Assembly (NCBI RefSeq): GCF_027531815.1
Contig: NZ_JAPZSK010000004.1
Location: 496,001-560,000 of the forward strand
Source of the DNA: Gemmatimonas sp.
GTDB taxonomy: Bacteria; Gemmatimonadota; Gemmatimonadetes; Gemmatimonadales; Gemmatimonadaceae
DNA length: 64,000 bases
Reading direction: 5' to 3'
In this document: in pieces, positions 16,974 through 26,964 of the stretch
Position numbering within the stretch: position 1 is the stretch's first letter
Layout of the letters: the number at the start of each line of letters is the position of its first letter
Program-made: the position numbers and the translations under genes
Notes under the pieces: model-generated
Seen by the model: only the letters and a program-made list of their open reading frames with translations
Told to the model about the DNA's origin: nothing
Databases searched by the model: none

Positions 16974-19900
16974 ATGGCGCCACGCCGCCGCACGATCGTC
17001 CTGGGTACCGCTGCCGTCCTGCTGTCGCTGCTCGCGGCCGTGGTGGGCGGCGTCGTGACCCTCACGCAGACCGCGCGCGGCCGCGCCCTCATTCTCCGCA
17101 CCGTGATGCCGCTCGCGCGCGCGGCCATTCCGGGGCGGCTCTACGTGGGCGCGGTGGGCGGCAATCTCTTCAGCGACATCACCATCGACAGCGTCGATGT
17201 CCGGGCCCCTGACGGGACACCGTTTCTCAGCACGGGGCCGATCCGCCTCAGTTATGATCCGCGCGATCTGCTCGACGCGCGCATCGTGGTGAAGTCGCTC
17301 GAAATCACGCGACCGGTGATCACCCTCATCGACTACGGCAAGGATGATTGGAACTGGCGTCGCGCGCTGCAGCGCACCCCGCGCCGTCGCAGCGCGCCAG
17401 GCACGACCCGGTTCGGCAAGTACATCGTGATCGACACCACGGCGCTTCACGAAGCGACCTTCGTGATGCGGCTCCCCTGGCAGCTGGCGGACTCCCTGCG
17501 CGGGGCCAAGCGCGACAGTGCGTTGGCCTACAACCTGGGGCGCCTCGACGGGGAGGTGCGACGGGAGGATGGCCGGCTTGTGCGCGTGCACCGCTTCGTG
17601 CGCGGCAATCTGGCACTGGGGCGTTCATGGCTGGCGCACCCCGACACGGCCGGCATGCGCTTCCCGGTGCGCCGTCTCGACGTGATGTGGATCCATCCGC
17701 CCTTCTGGTTCAAGGATCTTTCGGGGGATTTCCGTCGCCTCGGCGATTCCCTGTGGGTGGAGAATGCCCGGTTCGACCTGCCGCGCAGTACGGCGCGCGG
17801 CGGCGCCAAGATCGTCTGGGGCGGCAACCTCCCCGTGCGCTACGATGTGCGCCTGCGTCTCGACAGTGTGGCCCTGAGCGATCTCGCGTGGATCGACGAG
17901 ACCGTGCCGCACACCGGGGGCGGCAGCGCCAGGCTCACCATGCGGAACGACCCGCGCGATCTCAACATCATCGATTACGCGATCACCGACATGGACGCGC
18001 GGTCGCTGAAGTCACGACTGCGGGGCTCGATGACCTGGGGCGTGGGTGGCTTCGTGACGCGGCTGACCAACGTGAACCTCGACCTGCAGCCCGCCCACAC
18101 CGAGCTGCTGCGCTGGTTCAACGGGGAGCCCTTCCCGTACGACTGGCGCGGGGCCGTGCGCGGGACGCTCCGCGCCAGCGGTGGCTACGTGACCGACTGG
18201 GCGCTCGATGAGGCACGGGTGACGTTCGAGGACGAGCACGTGCCGGGCGCCATCTCACGGGCACAGGCCAGGGGACGCCTCGACATCTTCCGGCCTGCCG
18301 AAGCCATCCTCAAGGGGATGGACCTCACGATCGACCAGCTCGATTTTCGCACGCCACGGTTCGTGAACCCGCTGTTCGCGGAGCTGGGCGGCTTTGCGCG
18401 TGGAGTGGTGCGCCTCGACTCCCTGTGGTACGATGCGCGCTTCCGTAACGCGGACGTCGAACTCGTGGACGGCCCGGGGCAACCCTCGCGCTTCACCGGG
18501 ACCGGCCGCTACACGCTGGTCACGGAAGGGGTCAAGTTCGACGTGGATCTCGAGGCGTTGCCGCTTTCGTACACTACCCTGTCGCGTTCCTATCCCAACA
18601 TGCCGCTGCGCGGCAGTGCCGTGGGACGCATTCGGGCCACGGGCATGGCCGACCGGTTCGACCTGAACACCACCCTCTCCGGTGAAGGGGGGGAGGTGAG
18701 CTTCACCGGCGTGGCGGATGCGCTGGAACCGGTGATGGGGGCGGCCGGCGAGTGGCGAGTGCGCGGCGGGAACCTGCAGGCGCTGTTCGGCAGCAGCACC
18801 TTCCCGACGTCGACGCTCAACATGGCGGGCACGGTCGACCTCACGGGCACCGTCAACGCGTTGGGAGTCTTCCGCAACGACAGCTTCACCGGCCCGCTGC
18901 GCGCAACGATCGATCAGTTCTCGCGGATCGCCGATGCGCGGGTCTTCGGAGGGAGCGCCGCGCTGCGTTTCGACCAGGGCGTCGTGCGGGTCGACACCCT
19001 GACGCTCGAAAGCTCGGCGGCGCGCCTGACGGCCCGCGGGGGGGTGGGCCTGACCGAGGCCAAGCGCGATTCGCTGCTGCTGTCGGTGCACATCGATTCC
19101 CTGGGCGGGCTGCGCCCGTGGCTTTCGCCCACCGATACCGGCAAGCGCGCGCTGGTCCTGCCGACCGACACGCTGCGTGGTACCGTGGAGGTGTCGGGCG
19201 CCCTCCGTGGCTCCATCGACACGCTGGACACGCGAGGGCTCGATCTGCAGCTGCGGGCTGACGTGAGTGATCTCGTGGTCGCGAGTTCCCGCTCCATCCG
19301 CACGGCCTTCGACCTCGACGTGCGTGATGTGCTGCGCGGCGCCACCGGACTCTTCACGGCGTCCGCCGATTCGGCCTATGTGGCGGGCATCGACGTGGCG
19401 GCTGCGACGGCGCGTGCCACGCTCAAGGGCGGACTCGCCGATCGGTTTTCCTTTGCCTTGCGCACGCCGTCGGAGTCGCGCGTGGCGATTGCCGGCGGGG
19501 TCACGCGGCGTGGAGATTCCACCGACGTGCGTCTGGACACGCTTACGGTGCGCGTCGATACCCTGGGCGCGCGGCCGCGCGGCTTCGCGCTGGTCGGCCC
19601 GTCGACGCTGCGGTGGCAGCCCGACGGCGAGGGCGCGCTGGACTCCCTCGTGCTGCAGCACACCGATACGGGGAGAGTGGCCGTGCGCGGGCGGGTGGCG
19701 GCCGGCGGCGCCGTCAGCGCGAGCGTCGATGTGGCCCGTTTGCCGCTCAGCGATATCGGTCGCCTCCTGCGCCGCTCGGGGCTCGAACAGGGAGCGCTGT
19801 CGGCGCAGGGCGTCGTCAGCGGCACGCGCGAGCAGCCGCGGCTCACGGGCTCGGTCTCGCTGGCCGACGTCGTGGTCGGCCGTGTACGCCTCGGCGACCT

Positions 19901-21560
19901 GAGCGCACAGGCGCGGTACGACTCGCTGCGGCTCACCCTCAATGGCGCCCTGCGCCTGCGCGGCGTCGATGCCGTGCGGGCCACGGCCTCATTGCCACTC
20001 GATCTGGCGCTCGCGTCCCGCACCACGCGCCGTATCGACGAGCCGCTGGCCGGGCGCATCACCGCCCAGCGTACCGACCTGTCGCTGCTCGAAGCGCTCT
20101 TTCCGGATGTCACGCGGGCCGCGGGAACACTGGAAAGCGATGTGCAGCTCACCGGCACGTGGAATCGACCACGCCTCCGTGGGCAGGTGCGCATGGACAG
20201 CGCAGCGCTCACGCTCGCGAATCTCGGCATTCGTCTGGAGCGCGCCACCGCTGACATCGGACTGACCGGCGACAGCATCCTCATTCGGCGCTTCGGCGCC
20301 GTGAGTGGTGCCCCCACCGATACCCTCGGCGTGTCCGGGGTGATCGGCATCACCGAGATCGCCAGGCCGTCGTTCAACCTCCGTCTGGCGGCCAACAACT
20401 TCCTCGCGGTGGACAAGGCGCGCACGGCAACGCTCACGGTCAGCACGCCCATGCCGGTCGTGCTCACCGGCCCGGGCGACGCAGCTCGTCTGCGTGGCGC
20501 GGTACGTGTCGATCGCGGGCGCGTGTACATCAGCCAACTCACCCAGCGTCGCGCGCTGGACCTGAGCGACAATCTCGATCTCGTGGATACGACGCCACTG
20601 GTGATGAATGCGCTGCTGCCCAACGCGCCGAGTGCACTGGTGCGAAACCTGCAACTCGACGATGTGCGCATCGGCATCGGCGACGACGTGTGGCTGCGCT
20701 CCCCCGAGGCGAACCTCAAGCTGGGGGGGCAGCTTCGCGTGACCCAGGCGCCATCGCGTGATGGGCGCGTCGCCCGATTGGCGCTGGCCGACTCGCTCAC
20801 CGTTGAACGGGGCACGTACCAGCTCAACCTCGGGCTGGCCCGGCCAAGCTTCGAGGTGGAACGCGGACTCGTGCGTTTCTTTGGTGATCCGGAGCTGCAG
20901 CCCACCCTCGATATCGCGGCGCTGCATACTGTACGCGAGACGCGGGCGAACTCCAACCAGCAGTTCGTGCGCATCCGTGTGAACATCGGCGGGACGGTCG
21001 ATCGCCCCACGTTGGCGCTCACCAGTGCCGACAATCCGCCCCTGCCCGAGAGCGACCTGCTCAGTTACCTCGTGACCGGGGAACCGGCGTACACCGTGCT
21101 GGGGAGCACGTACGCCGAACAGGGGGCCACGCTGGCGCTTCGGCTGGCCGGGTCGTACCTGTCGAGTCGACTGGCCGGTGGCCGCTTCGACGTGGTGCAG
21201 GTGGAGCCCACGGCCCTCAATCCGGGTGACGCGGCCAATCTCCGCCAGAACGGCCTCGGCATTCTGGCCTCCACGCGCGTGGGGGTTGGCGGACAGGTGG
21301 CCCGCAACACCTTCCTCACCTTCAGTACCGGCCTGTGCGGGCTGGCACCGCAGAGTGGCGGCAACGGCGATGCCCTCTCGCTCTTTGCGCAGGGACTGGG
21401 GGTCAAGGTGGAGCGACGCTTCGAGGGGGGGCTCTCCGTTTCAGCGGGGGTGGAGCCCGGGTCGAGCGCCCAGGCCTGCGGCCGGGCAGGCATCAGCCGC
21501 ACTTTCCAGCAGACGCCGCCGCAGGTGGGGATCGACTTCTTCCGCTTCTGGACCTTCTAG
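16974..21560 (+). CDS. tamB: Translocation and assembly module protein TamB
   Basis: The product is 1528 aa. A single N-terminal membrane anchor (about 6-28) is followed by more than 1400 residues of repetitive beta-rich sequence with AsmA-like segments (LYVGAVGGNLFSDITIDSV). A C-terminal TamB (DUF490) domain has the conserved pattern VRIRVNIGGTVDRPTLALTS and LPESDLLSYLVTGEP, ending in FFRFWTF. TamB spans the periplasm as a long hydrophobic groove and pairs with the Omp85 partner encoded just upstream to support outer-membrane biogenesis. The start ATG 16974 directly precedes the membrane anchor; a frame open from 16824 would overlap the upstream gene by 116 nt. Confidence 0.92.
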   Translation: MAPRRRTIVLGTAAVLLSLLAAVVGGVVTLTQTARGRALILRTVMPLARAAIPGRLYVGAVGGNLFSDITIDSVDVRAPDGTPFLSTGPIRLSYDPRDLLDARIVVKSLEITRPVITLIDYGKDDWNWRRALQRTPRRRSAPGTTRFGKYIVIDTTALHEATFVMRLPWQLADSLRGAKRDSALAYNLGRLDGEVRREDGRLVRVHRFVRGNLALGRSWLAHPDTAGMRFPVRRLDVMWIHPPFWFKDLSGDFRRLGDSLWVENARFDLPRSTARGGAKIVWGGNLPVRYDVRLRLDSVALSDLAWIDETVPHTGGGSARLTMRNDPRDLNIIDYAITDMDARSLKSRLRGSMTWGVGGFVTRLTNVNLDLQPAHTELLRWFNGEPFPYDWRGAVRGTLRASGGYVTDWALDEARVTFEDEHVPGAISRAQARGRLDIFRPAEAILKGMDLTIDQLDFRTPRFVNPLFAELGGFARGVVRLDSLWYDARFRNADVELVDGPGQPSRFTGTGRYTLVTEGVKFDVDLEALPLSYTTLSRSYPNMPLRGSAVGRIRATGMADRFDLNTTLSGEGGEVSFTGVADALEPVMGAAGEWRVRGGNLQALFGSSTFPTSTLNMAGTVDLTGTVNALGVFRNDSFTGPLRATIDQFSRIADARVFGGSAALRFDQGVVRVDTLTLESSAARLTARGGVGLTEAKRDSLLLSVHIDSLGGLRPWLSPTDTGKRALVLPTDTLRGTVEVSGALRGSIDTLDTRGLDLQLRADVSDLVVASSRSIRTAFDLDVRDVLRGATGLFTASADSAYVAGIDVAAATARATLKGGLADRFSFALRTPSESRVAIAGGVTRRGDSTDVRLDTLTVRVDTLGARPRGFALVGPSTLRWQPDGEGALDSLVLQHTDTGRVAVRGRVAAGGAVSASVDVARLPLSDIGRLLRRSGLEQGALSAQGVVSGTREQPRLTGSVSLADVVVGRVRLGDLSAQARYDSLRLTLNGALRLRGVDAVRATASLPLDLALASRTTRRIDEPLAGRITAQRTDLSLLEALFPDVTRAAGTLESDVQLTGTWNRPRLRGQVRMDSAALTLANLGIRLERATADIGLTGDSILIRRFGAVSGAPTDTLGVSGVIGITEIARPSFNLRLAANNFLAVDKARTATLTVSTPMPVVLTGPGDAARLRGAVRVDRGRVYISQLTQRRALDLSDNLDLVDTTPLVMNALLPNAPSALVRNLQLDDVRIGIGDDVWLRSPEANLKLGGQLRVTQAPSRDGRVARLALADSLTVERGTYQLNLGLARPSFEVERGLVRFFGDPELQPTLDIAALHTVRETRANSNQQFVRIRVNIGGTVDRPTLALTSADNPPLPESDLLSYLVTGEPAYTVLGSTYAEQGATLALRLAGSYLSSRLAGGRFDVVQVEPTALNPGDAANLRQNGLGILASTRVGVGGQVARNTFLTFSTGLCGLAPQSGGNGDALSLFAQGLGVKVERRFEGGLSVSAGVEPGSSAQACGRAGISRTFQQTPPQVGIDFFRFWTF

Positions 21561-21624
21561 GCGAGGTGGTCTCTGCCGCGACGACGTTTCGCGGCCATGG
21601 GGATCGTCGTCCTTTCGATAACCC

Positions 21625-24600
21625 ATGCTCCGCGCCTCCACACCCGCCGCCACACCGGCGACACGACTCCTCCCCGCCATCCTCGACGCGATCGATCGCG
21701 CCGAGTCGACCGGGGCACGGGTCCAGATCGCGGCGAATGCCCTGTACGATCTGGGCTTCGATCGGGTGGTTATATCGCTGCGCGATGCGTCGCTCAACCC
21801 GACCGTGGTGGCCCATGCCGGCAGCCCCGATCTCACGTCACTGACGGGCTTCGGGCTCAAGCCCCTGCCAGGGGCTGTGTGGCGCCGGCGGCTCTCGCAC
21901 CTGGAACGCTTCCGGGTGGGCGATCTGTACCTGCTCGATGGTAGCGATCCGTGGGTCGCGCGGGAGTTCTTCGGCACGGAGCCGACCCCGGCCGGCGACG
22001 GCGACGGGTGGCTGGCGACCGACCAGCTGGTGGCCGTCATGCGCGGGCCAAGGGGCGAAGTGGTCGGCACGATGAACCTGGCGGGTGCACGCGATGGTCG
22101 CCGTCCTGATGAACGGAAGCTGGGCGAGATCGAAGCCGTCGTGCGCCACCTGGCCGCCCGGGTTGCCTACGATGCGCTGGAAGCGCTGGCGCTCCAGCGG
22201 CACGAGCGCCTCACGCTGCTCCAGGAGGCCGGCGCGTCGCTCACGCGTTCGCTCGACGAGCAGGAGATCATGCGGGAGCTCGCCCGGCAGGTCCAGCGAG
22301 CCATTCGCTGTGACGGTATCGCCGTGCTCGTTCCCGATCTCCACAACGACATTCTCGCGACTGCTCTGCGGCTGGTCCGCGGCGTCGAACGACCGCGCGG
22401 CCCCGTGCGGCTGGGCGATGGGCTCGTGGCCGAAGTGGCGCGTACCGGCCGCCCCGTGCGCGTGGGGGACCGCGACGCGGACAAGGCGCGCGAAAAGGCC
22501 GGTATTGCGCCGCCGCTCTCGATGTACGATGTCGTTGGCGAATCGGGAGTGGCCAACAGCGTGGTGGCGGTCCCCATTCGCGTGGGAATCCGATTGCTCG
22601 GCGTGCTTGCCGTGCACTCCACCAGCCCCGACATCTACACGGCCGAAGACGAGGAGATGCTGGCCACCTTGGCCTCGCAGACCGCCACCGCCATTGCCAA
22701 TGCGCGGCGGTATGCCGAGAGCGAGCGGGAACGCCGTACCACCGAGGCGCTGGCCGACGTGGCGCGCGCGGTCGGCGAGTCGCTGCGGCTTGGTGAGGTC
22801 CTACGCCTCATCCTGCGCCATGCCGTCTCGCTGCTGAATGTCGAGGGCGCGTGCATTGCGCTGCGCACGGGTGACTATCTCCACATCGTGGCCGCCATCG
22901 GCAGCGCTGATGTCCTGAGTGGCGTGCACCTGCCCGTCAACGCGAGCCTCATCGGTCGTTCGGTGCTGTCGAACGAACTCATTCTCATGAACGAGTTCGG
23001 GGGCGACCATCCGATGAACCGGCTGGTTCAGCATCTCATGCGCATTCAGCGCACGGTGATTGCGCCGTTCGTGACCGGACGCGGCACCATCGGCGCCATC
23101 GGCATCCTCAATCGCGAGCGCCCGTTTGACGCGGAAGACGCCAAGGTCCTGCAGCGACTGGCCGATCAGGTGTCGGTGGCCATCGTCAACGCGCGGCTGT
23201 TCGAGGAAATCGAACGCGCCACCCGCGAGTGGAAGGTGGCCTTCGACAGTACCGCCAACGGCATCGTGGTACTCGAGGAATCGCTCACGGTGAGCCGCTG
23301 CAACAGTCGCGCGGCAGACCTGTGCGGCTTCAGCATTCCCGGGCTCCTGGGCCGGCGCTTTCGCGAAGCCCTGGTGGGCAGCGGGGACTCCGAGGAAGGA
23401 CGCCAGCTCGACGCCTTCATCGAGCGCGCGCTCACCGAGGGTATGCCGGTACGCGAAACGGTGCGCGACATGGCGACCGGCCGCCTCTTCTCCCTCCTCG
23501 CGGCCTCGCACCCGGACGGGGGGTGCATCATCACCTTCGACGACGTGACGGAGACGGCGCGTCTTGCCGAGCAGCACCGGAAGGTGCTCGACACGGTCTC
23601 CGACGCCATCATCATCACCGGGCTCGACGGGCGCATCACCTTTGCCAACCCGGCCGCGCACCGGCTGATGGGCTGCAGCAGTCTTGTGGGTGCGCTGGTG
23701 ACCGACCTCGTCGTCCCCGCTGACGTGGCGGCGCTCGAGCGCGAAGAGCTGGCCACGCGGCGGGGCCAGGCGCGTCGCTACGAGTGTGAAGTGCAACGCG
23801 CCGACGGCACGACGCGCGCCGTACAGGTGAGCACTGCGCCCCTTTACGAGCTGAGCGAGGTCACCGGCACGGTATCATGTCTGCGAGACGTGACCGAGCA
23901 GCGCGCCGATGCGCTGGCGCGTCACCGCAGCGAGGAGTTGTACCGCCGCCTGGTCGACAACGCCATCGACGCCATCTTCACGGTGGCGCCGGACGGTACG
24001 TTCACCTCGGTGAATCCCGGGTTTCTCACCGAGGCCGGACTCCCCGCGAACAAGGTGCTCGGCGAGCATTTCCTGACGCTGGTCGATCCGGTGGATCGAG
24101 ACTTCGCCGAGCGGGAGATGAGGGCTACGCTGGCCGGGGCGCGTCGCCGCCTCCAGCTGCGCTGCCTTGGGCACTCCGGCTCGCGTCTCACCCTCGTCAC
24201 CACCGCCCCGCTTCTGGAAGACGGCGTCGTGGTTGGCGCGCTGGGGATCGTGCGCGATATCACGAACGATGAGATCCGGCACGAAGCCACGCTGCAGCAG
24301 GCCCGGCTGGCCGCCGTGGGACAATCGCTGGGACGCGTGGCCAACGAATTGAACAACCCGCTCGGTAGCCTGCTGGCCGTCGCCGAGCTCCAGCTGTCGT
24401 CTCTCTCGCTCGGGGCAGAGGACCGCCGCGCGGTCGAACAGATCGCGGAGGAGGCGCGCCGCGCCAGCCGCATCGTGGGGCAGCTGCTCGATACCACGGG
24501 CGAGGCGCCGCAGCACGGCGCCACCCGCGCGCCGGTGGACGTGAACGCCGTGCTGCGTCGCGCGCTCGACCACCACGGCTACACGCTGCGCGCCATCAAT

Positions 24601-25464
24601 ACGACGGTGCACACGGCGCTGGCACCCGGGCTCCGCCTCGTAAGCGGCGATGCGCTGCAGCTGCAGCAGGTCTTCTCGAATCTGCTGGCCAACGCGGAGC
24701 AGGCACTCAGCGAGCATCGCGGCACGCGTGAGGTGCGGGTCACGTCGGCCATGCACGGCGACGAGGTCCGGGTGACCATCGAGGACACCGGTCCCGGCAT
24801 TCTCCCGACGCACGTGGAGCGGGTGCTGGAACCCATGTTCACGACCCGCGGGGCGCGCGGGCATCGTGGGATGGGGCTAACCATCACCCACGCCATCGTG
24901 CATGACCATGGTGGACAGGTTCACGTCCACTCCACGCCGGGCCAGGGGGCGCGGTTCACACTCACCTTCCCGTCGCTGGCGGAAGGCACTTCGCTGACAC
25001 CGCCGCCAGCAGGTCGTACTCCTGTTGGCGCTGCCGCGATTTCCGCGTCGCCGGACGGCACGCTGCCGGCCAGCGATGCCCCGGCTCCCGCTGCGGCCTC
25101 GATCCTGCTGATCGAGGACGAGCCGACACTCCGGGCCGCGATCAGCCGGTTCCTGCGCAGCCAGCACTACGACGTGCAGGTGGCCGACAGTGGCCGTGCG
25201 GCGCTGGACCTGGTGAGCGCCGGGCGCTTCGATCTCATCCTGCTCGATCTCCGCATGCAGGGGATGTCGGGCGAGGATGTCTACGACGCCATACGGGCCG
25301 CGCACCCGGAGCAGGCGCAGCGCGTGGTATTCATGACTGGCGATCTACACAGCGCGGCGGCCTCGCGCTTCATCCGCGCCACCGGACGCCCCGTGCTGGC
25401 CAAGCCATTCACGCTGGCCGAGTTGGCCACCCGCCTCGAACAGCTCCTGGAAATCCGGCGCTGA
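21625..25464 (+). CDS. Hybrid sensor kinase: three GAF, three PAS, degenerate HisKA, HATPase, receiver
   Basis: The product is 1279 aa, soluble, with no membrane segments. Order: a divergent GAF (about 20-175), two clearer GAFs (about 195-355 and 375-535), three PAS domains (about 545-895), a HisKA-like helix hairpin, an HATPase domain (N box FSNLLANAEQAL, G1 DTGPGI, G2 HRGMGL) and a receiver (about 1150-1275, acceptor Asp1208 in LLDLRM). The dimerisation motif reads VANELNNPL, with Asn907 where the phosphorylated His normally sits (HELNNPL). The codon is AAC, so a single base change would restore CAC. It should bind ATP but not autophosphorylate in the usual way. The ligand is unknown. It appears to be a one-gene unit, 64 bp after tamB. 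Confidence 0.9.
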   Translation: MLRASTPAATPATRLLPAILDAIDRAESTGARVQIAANALYDLGFDRVVISLRDASLNPTVVAHAGSPDLTSLTGFGLKPLPGAVWRRRLSHLERFRVGDLYLLDGSDPWVAREFFGTEPTPAGDGDGWLATDQLVAVMRGPRGEVVGTMNLAGARDGRRPDERKLGEIEAVVRHLAARVAYDALEALALQRHERLTLLQEAGASLTRSLDEQEIMRELARQVQRAIRCDGIAVLVPDLHNDILATALRLVRGVERPRGPVRLGDGLVAEVARTGRPVRVGDRDADKAREKAGIAPPLSMYDVVGESGVANSVVAVPIRVGIRLLGVLAVHSTSPDIYTAEDEEMLATLASQTATAIANARRYAESERERRTTEALADVARAVGESLRLGEVLRLILRHAVSLLNVEGACIALRTGDYLHIVAAIGSADVLSGVHLPVNASLIGRSVLSNELILMNEFGGDHPMNRLVQHLMRIQRTVIAPFVTGRGTIGAIGILNRERPFDAEDAKVLQRLADQVSVAIVNARLFEEIERATREWKVAFDSTANGIVVLEESLTVSRCNSRAADLCGFSIPGLLGRRFREALVGSGDSEEGRQLDAFIERALTEGMPVRETVRDMATGRLFSLLAASHPDGGCIITFDDVTETARLAEQHRKVLDTVSDAIIITGLDGRITFANPAAHRLMGCSSLVGALVTDLVVPADVAALEREELATRRGQARRYECEVQRADGTTRAVQVSTAPLYELSEVTGTVSCLRDVTEQRADALARHRSEELYRRLVDNAIDAIFTVAPDGTFTSVNPGFLTEAGLPANKVLGEHFLTLVDPVDRDFAEREMRATLAGARRRLQLRCLGHSGSRLTLVTTAPLLEDGVVVGALGIVRDITNDEIRHEATLQQARLAAVGQSLGRVANELNNPLGSLLAVAELQLSSLSLGAEDRRAVEQIAEEARRASRIVGQLLDTTGEAPQHGATRAPVDVNAVLRRALDHHGYTLRAINTTVHTALAPGLRLVSGDALQLQQVFSNLLANAEQALSEHRGTREVRVTSAMHGDEVRVTIEDTGPGILPTHVERVLEPMFTTRGARGHRGMGLTITHAIVHDHGGQVHVHSTPGQGARFTLTFPSLAEGTSLTPPPAGRTPVGAAAISASPDGTLPASDAPAPAAASILLIEDEPTLRAAISRFLRSQHYDVQVADSGRAALDLVSAGRFDLILLDLRMQGMSGEDVYDAIRAAHPEQAQRVVFMTGDLHSAAASRFIRATGRPVLAKPFTLAELATRLEQLLEIRR

Positions 25465-25487
25465 GCCTGCGTAGGTCCCGGCGTGGC

Positions 25488-25919
25488 TTACGACACGATG
25501 CCGGGGTGCGGGGTGGGGAGCGACGGCGCCTGTGCCCCATGCACGGTGAGCGTACAGGTGGCCGTGTGCTGCGAACCGATGTTGATGATCATGCGATACT
25601 CCCCCGCCACATCGAGTGGGAGGTCGAGCTGCACGATGACCGGCATATCGAGCTCACTCGAACCGGGCGGTGCACCGCCAATCTCGAGTTCTGCCTGCGA
25701 GCTCCAGAGCTCATTCCCTTTGGGATTCATCCAGCGGAGCACGAGCGGGTACACACCGGCATCCTGCGCCGTGGCCTTGAGGCGCAGGACGAACGAGGTG
25801 CGCGGGTGCAGGGCCGGGAGTTGCCCGACCTGAACGGCGTCGAAGATCCCCAGGATATTCAGCTTCCCTTCCTGGGAAATGTTCGCCGCATCGGCGAAGA
25901 GCGCGAAGGAAACATGCAT
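25488..25919 (-). CDS. Conserved hypothetical protein, DUF6941-like
   Basis: The product is 143 aa with no signal peptide or membrane segment. It opens MHVSFALFADAANISQEGKL and reads as a small all-beta domain (LRLKATAQDAGVYPLVLRW, then VIVQLDLPLDVAGEYRMII). I recall this opening from uncharacterised DUF6941-type proteins, but the family name is from memory. It is divergent from an EamA transporter with 58 bp between start codons. TATCTT lies 5 nt before the ATG. Function unknown. Confidence 0.7.
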   Translation of the reverse strand: MHVSFALFADAANISQEGKLNILGIFDAVQVGQLPALHPRTSFVLRLKATAQDAGVYPLVLRWMNPKGNELWSSQAELEIGGAPPGSSELDMPVIVQLDLPLDVAGEYRMIINIGSQHTATCTLTVHGAQAPSLPTPHPGIVS

Positions 25920-25924
25920 GTCGC

Positions 25925-25972
25925 AAGATAACGTGACCGCGCTACCCGGTGTGGGGCCGAGTCATCTACATT
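25925..25972. promoter_or_regulatory. Divergent start-proximal TAnnTT promoter pair
   Basis: The minus-strand TATCTT (25925-25930) ends 5 nt before the DUF6941-like ATG. The plus-strand TACATT (25967-25972) ends 5 nt before the transporter ATG 25978. Neither start has a Shine-Dalgarno sequence. Confidence 0.4.
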
Positions 25973-25977
25973 GCGGC

Positions 25978-26964
25978 ATGTCGTCGCTGTCTCCCGTGCG
26001 CGCACGCGCCACCACTCCCGCGTCTGCCGCCGAAGCGGCCAGTACGGCCGCCCCACAGGGGTTCGGGGCGACCGACGCCGGGTTGGTACTCATGGCGACG
26101 ATCTGGGGGGTCAACTACAGCGTCGTGAAGGCGGGACTGCAGGCCATGACCCCACTGTCGTTCACCGGGGTGCGCATGGTGTTTGCCTCGGTGGTGCTCT
26201 TCGGCATTGCCTCGTTCGTGCGTGCCGAGTGGCCCAACCGGCGCGACATCGTGCGCCTGCTCCTCCTCGGCCTGCTGGGAAACGGCTTCTACCAGCTGCT
26301 GTTCATCTCGGGGATGGCCCGCACGCGTGCCGGCGTGGCGGCACTCATCGTCGCGGCGGGGCCGGCATGGATCGCCATTCTGTCGCGGTTGCTCGGACGC
26401 GAGCGCGTGTCCCGTCTCGGGTGGGCCGGCATCGGGCTCCAGCTCATCGGTGTCCTGTGCGTGGTAGGCAGCACGCAGAAATTCGACGGCGGGAGCGACG
26501 GCCTGCTCGGCGCCGTCCTCATTGCGACCGGCAGCATCGCGTGGGCGTTGTACAGCATCCTGCTGCAGCCGTACACGCAGCGCAGCAATGGCTTGCATCT
26601 GTCGGCACTCACCTTGGCCAGCGGGGCGGCCATGATGGGGGTGATCGGCATCCCCGACATGCTCCGGCTCGACTGGGGTGCCGTTGGGCTCACGGGGTGG
26701 GGCGCTGTCGCGTACTCCGCCTTGCTGGCCATGGTGGTCGCGTACCTGCTTTTCTACCGCGGCGTACGCATCCTCGGTCCGACCAAGACGGCCATGTACG
26801 GCAATCTCCAGCCCATCATCGCCATTGCCGTCGCGTGGATTCTCCTGCACGAAACCCCCACCGGATGGCAGCTGTTGGGGGCCGCCTGCATCATGGGCGG
26901 GCTGCTGGTGTCACGAACGGCCAAGGTGCGTCCGGCACCGGAAGCCCTGGAGGAAGCCGCGTGA
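25978..26964 (+). CDS. EamA/DMT-superfamily transporter
   Basis: The product is 328 aa from ATG 25978, an inner-membrane protein with about ten hydrophobic helices. It has two EamA repeats, the first starting LVLMATIWGVNYSVVKAGL and the second SIAWALYSILLQPYTQ. Members export amino acids or other metabolites; the substrate cannot be predicted. ATGs at 25918 and 25879 are in frame but would overlap the divergent gene or its promoter, and the added residues are not EamA-like. It overlaps the next gene by GTGA. Confidence 0.87.
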   Translation: MSSLSPVRARATTPASAAEAASTAAPQGFGATDAGLVLMATIWGVNYSVVKAGLQAMTPLSFTGVRMVFASVVLFGIASFVRAEWPNRRDIVRLLLLGLLGNGFYQLLFISGMARTRAGVAALIVAAGPAWIAILSRLLGRERVSRLGWAGIGLQLIGVLCVVGSTQKFDGGSDGLLGAVLIATGSIAWALYSILLQPYTQRSNGLHLSALTLASGAAMMGVIGIPDMLRLDWGAVGLTGWGAVAYSALLAMVVAYLLFYRGVRILGPTKTAMYGNLQPIIAIAVAWILLHETPTGWQLLGAACIMGGLLVSRTAKVRPAPEALEEAA

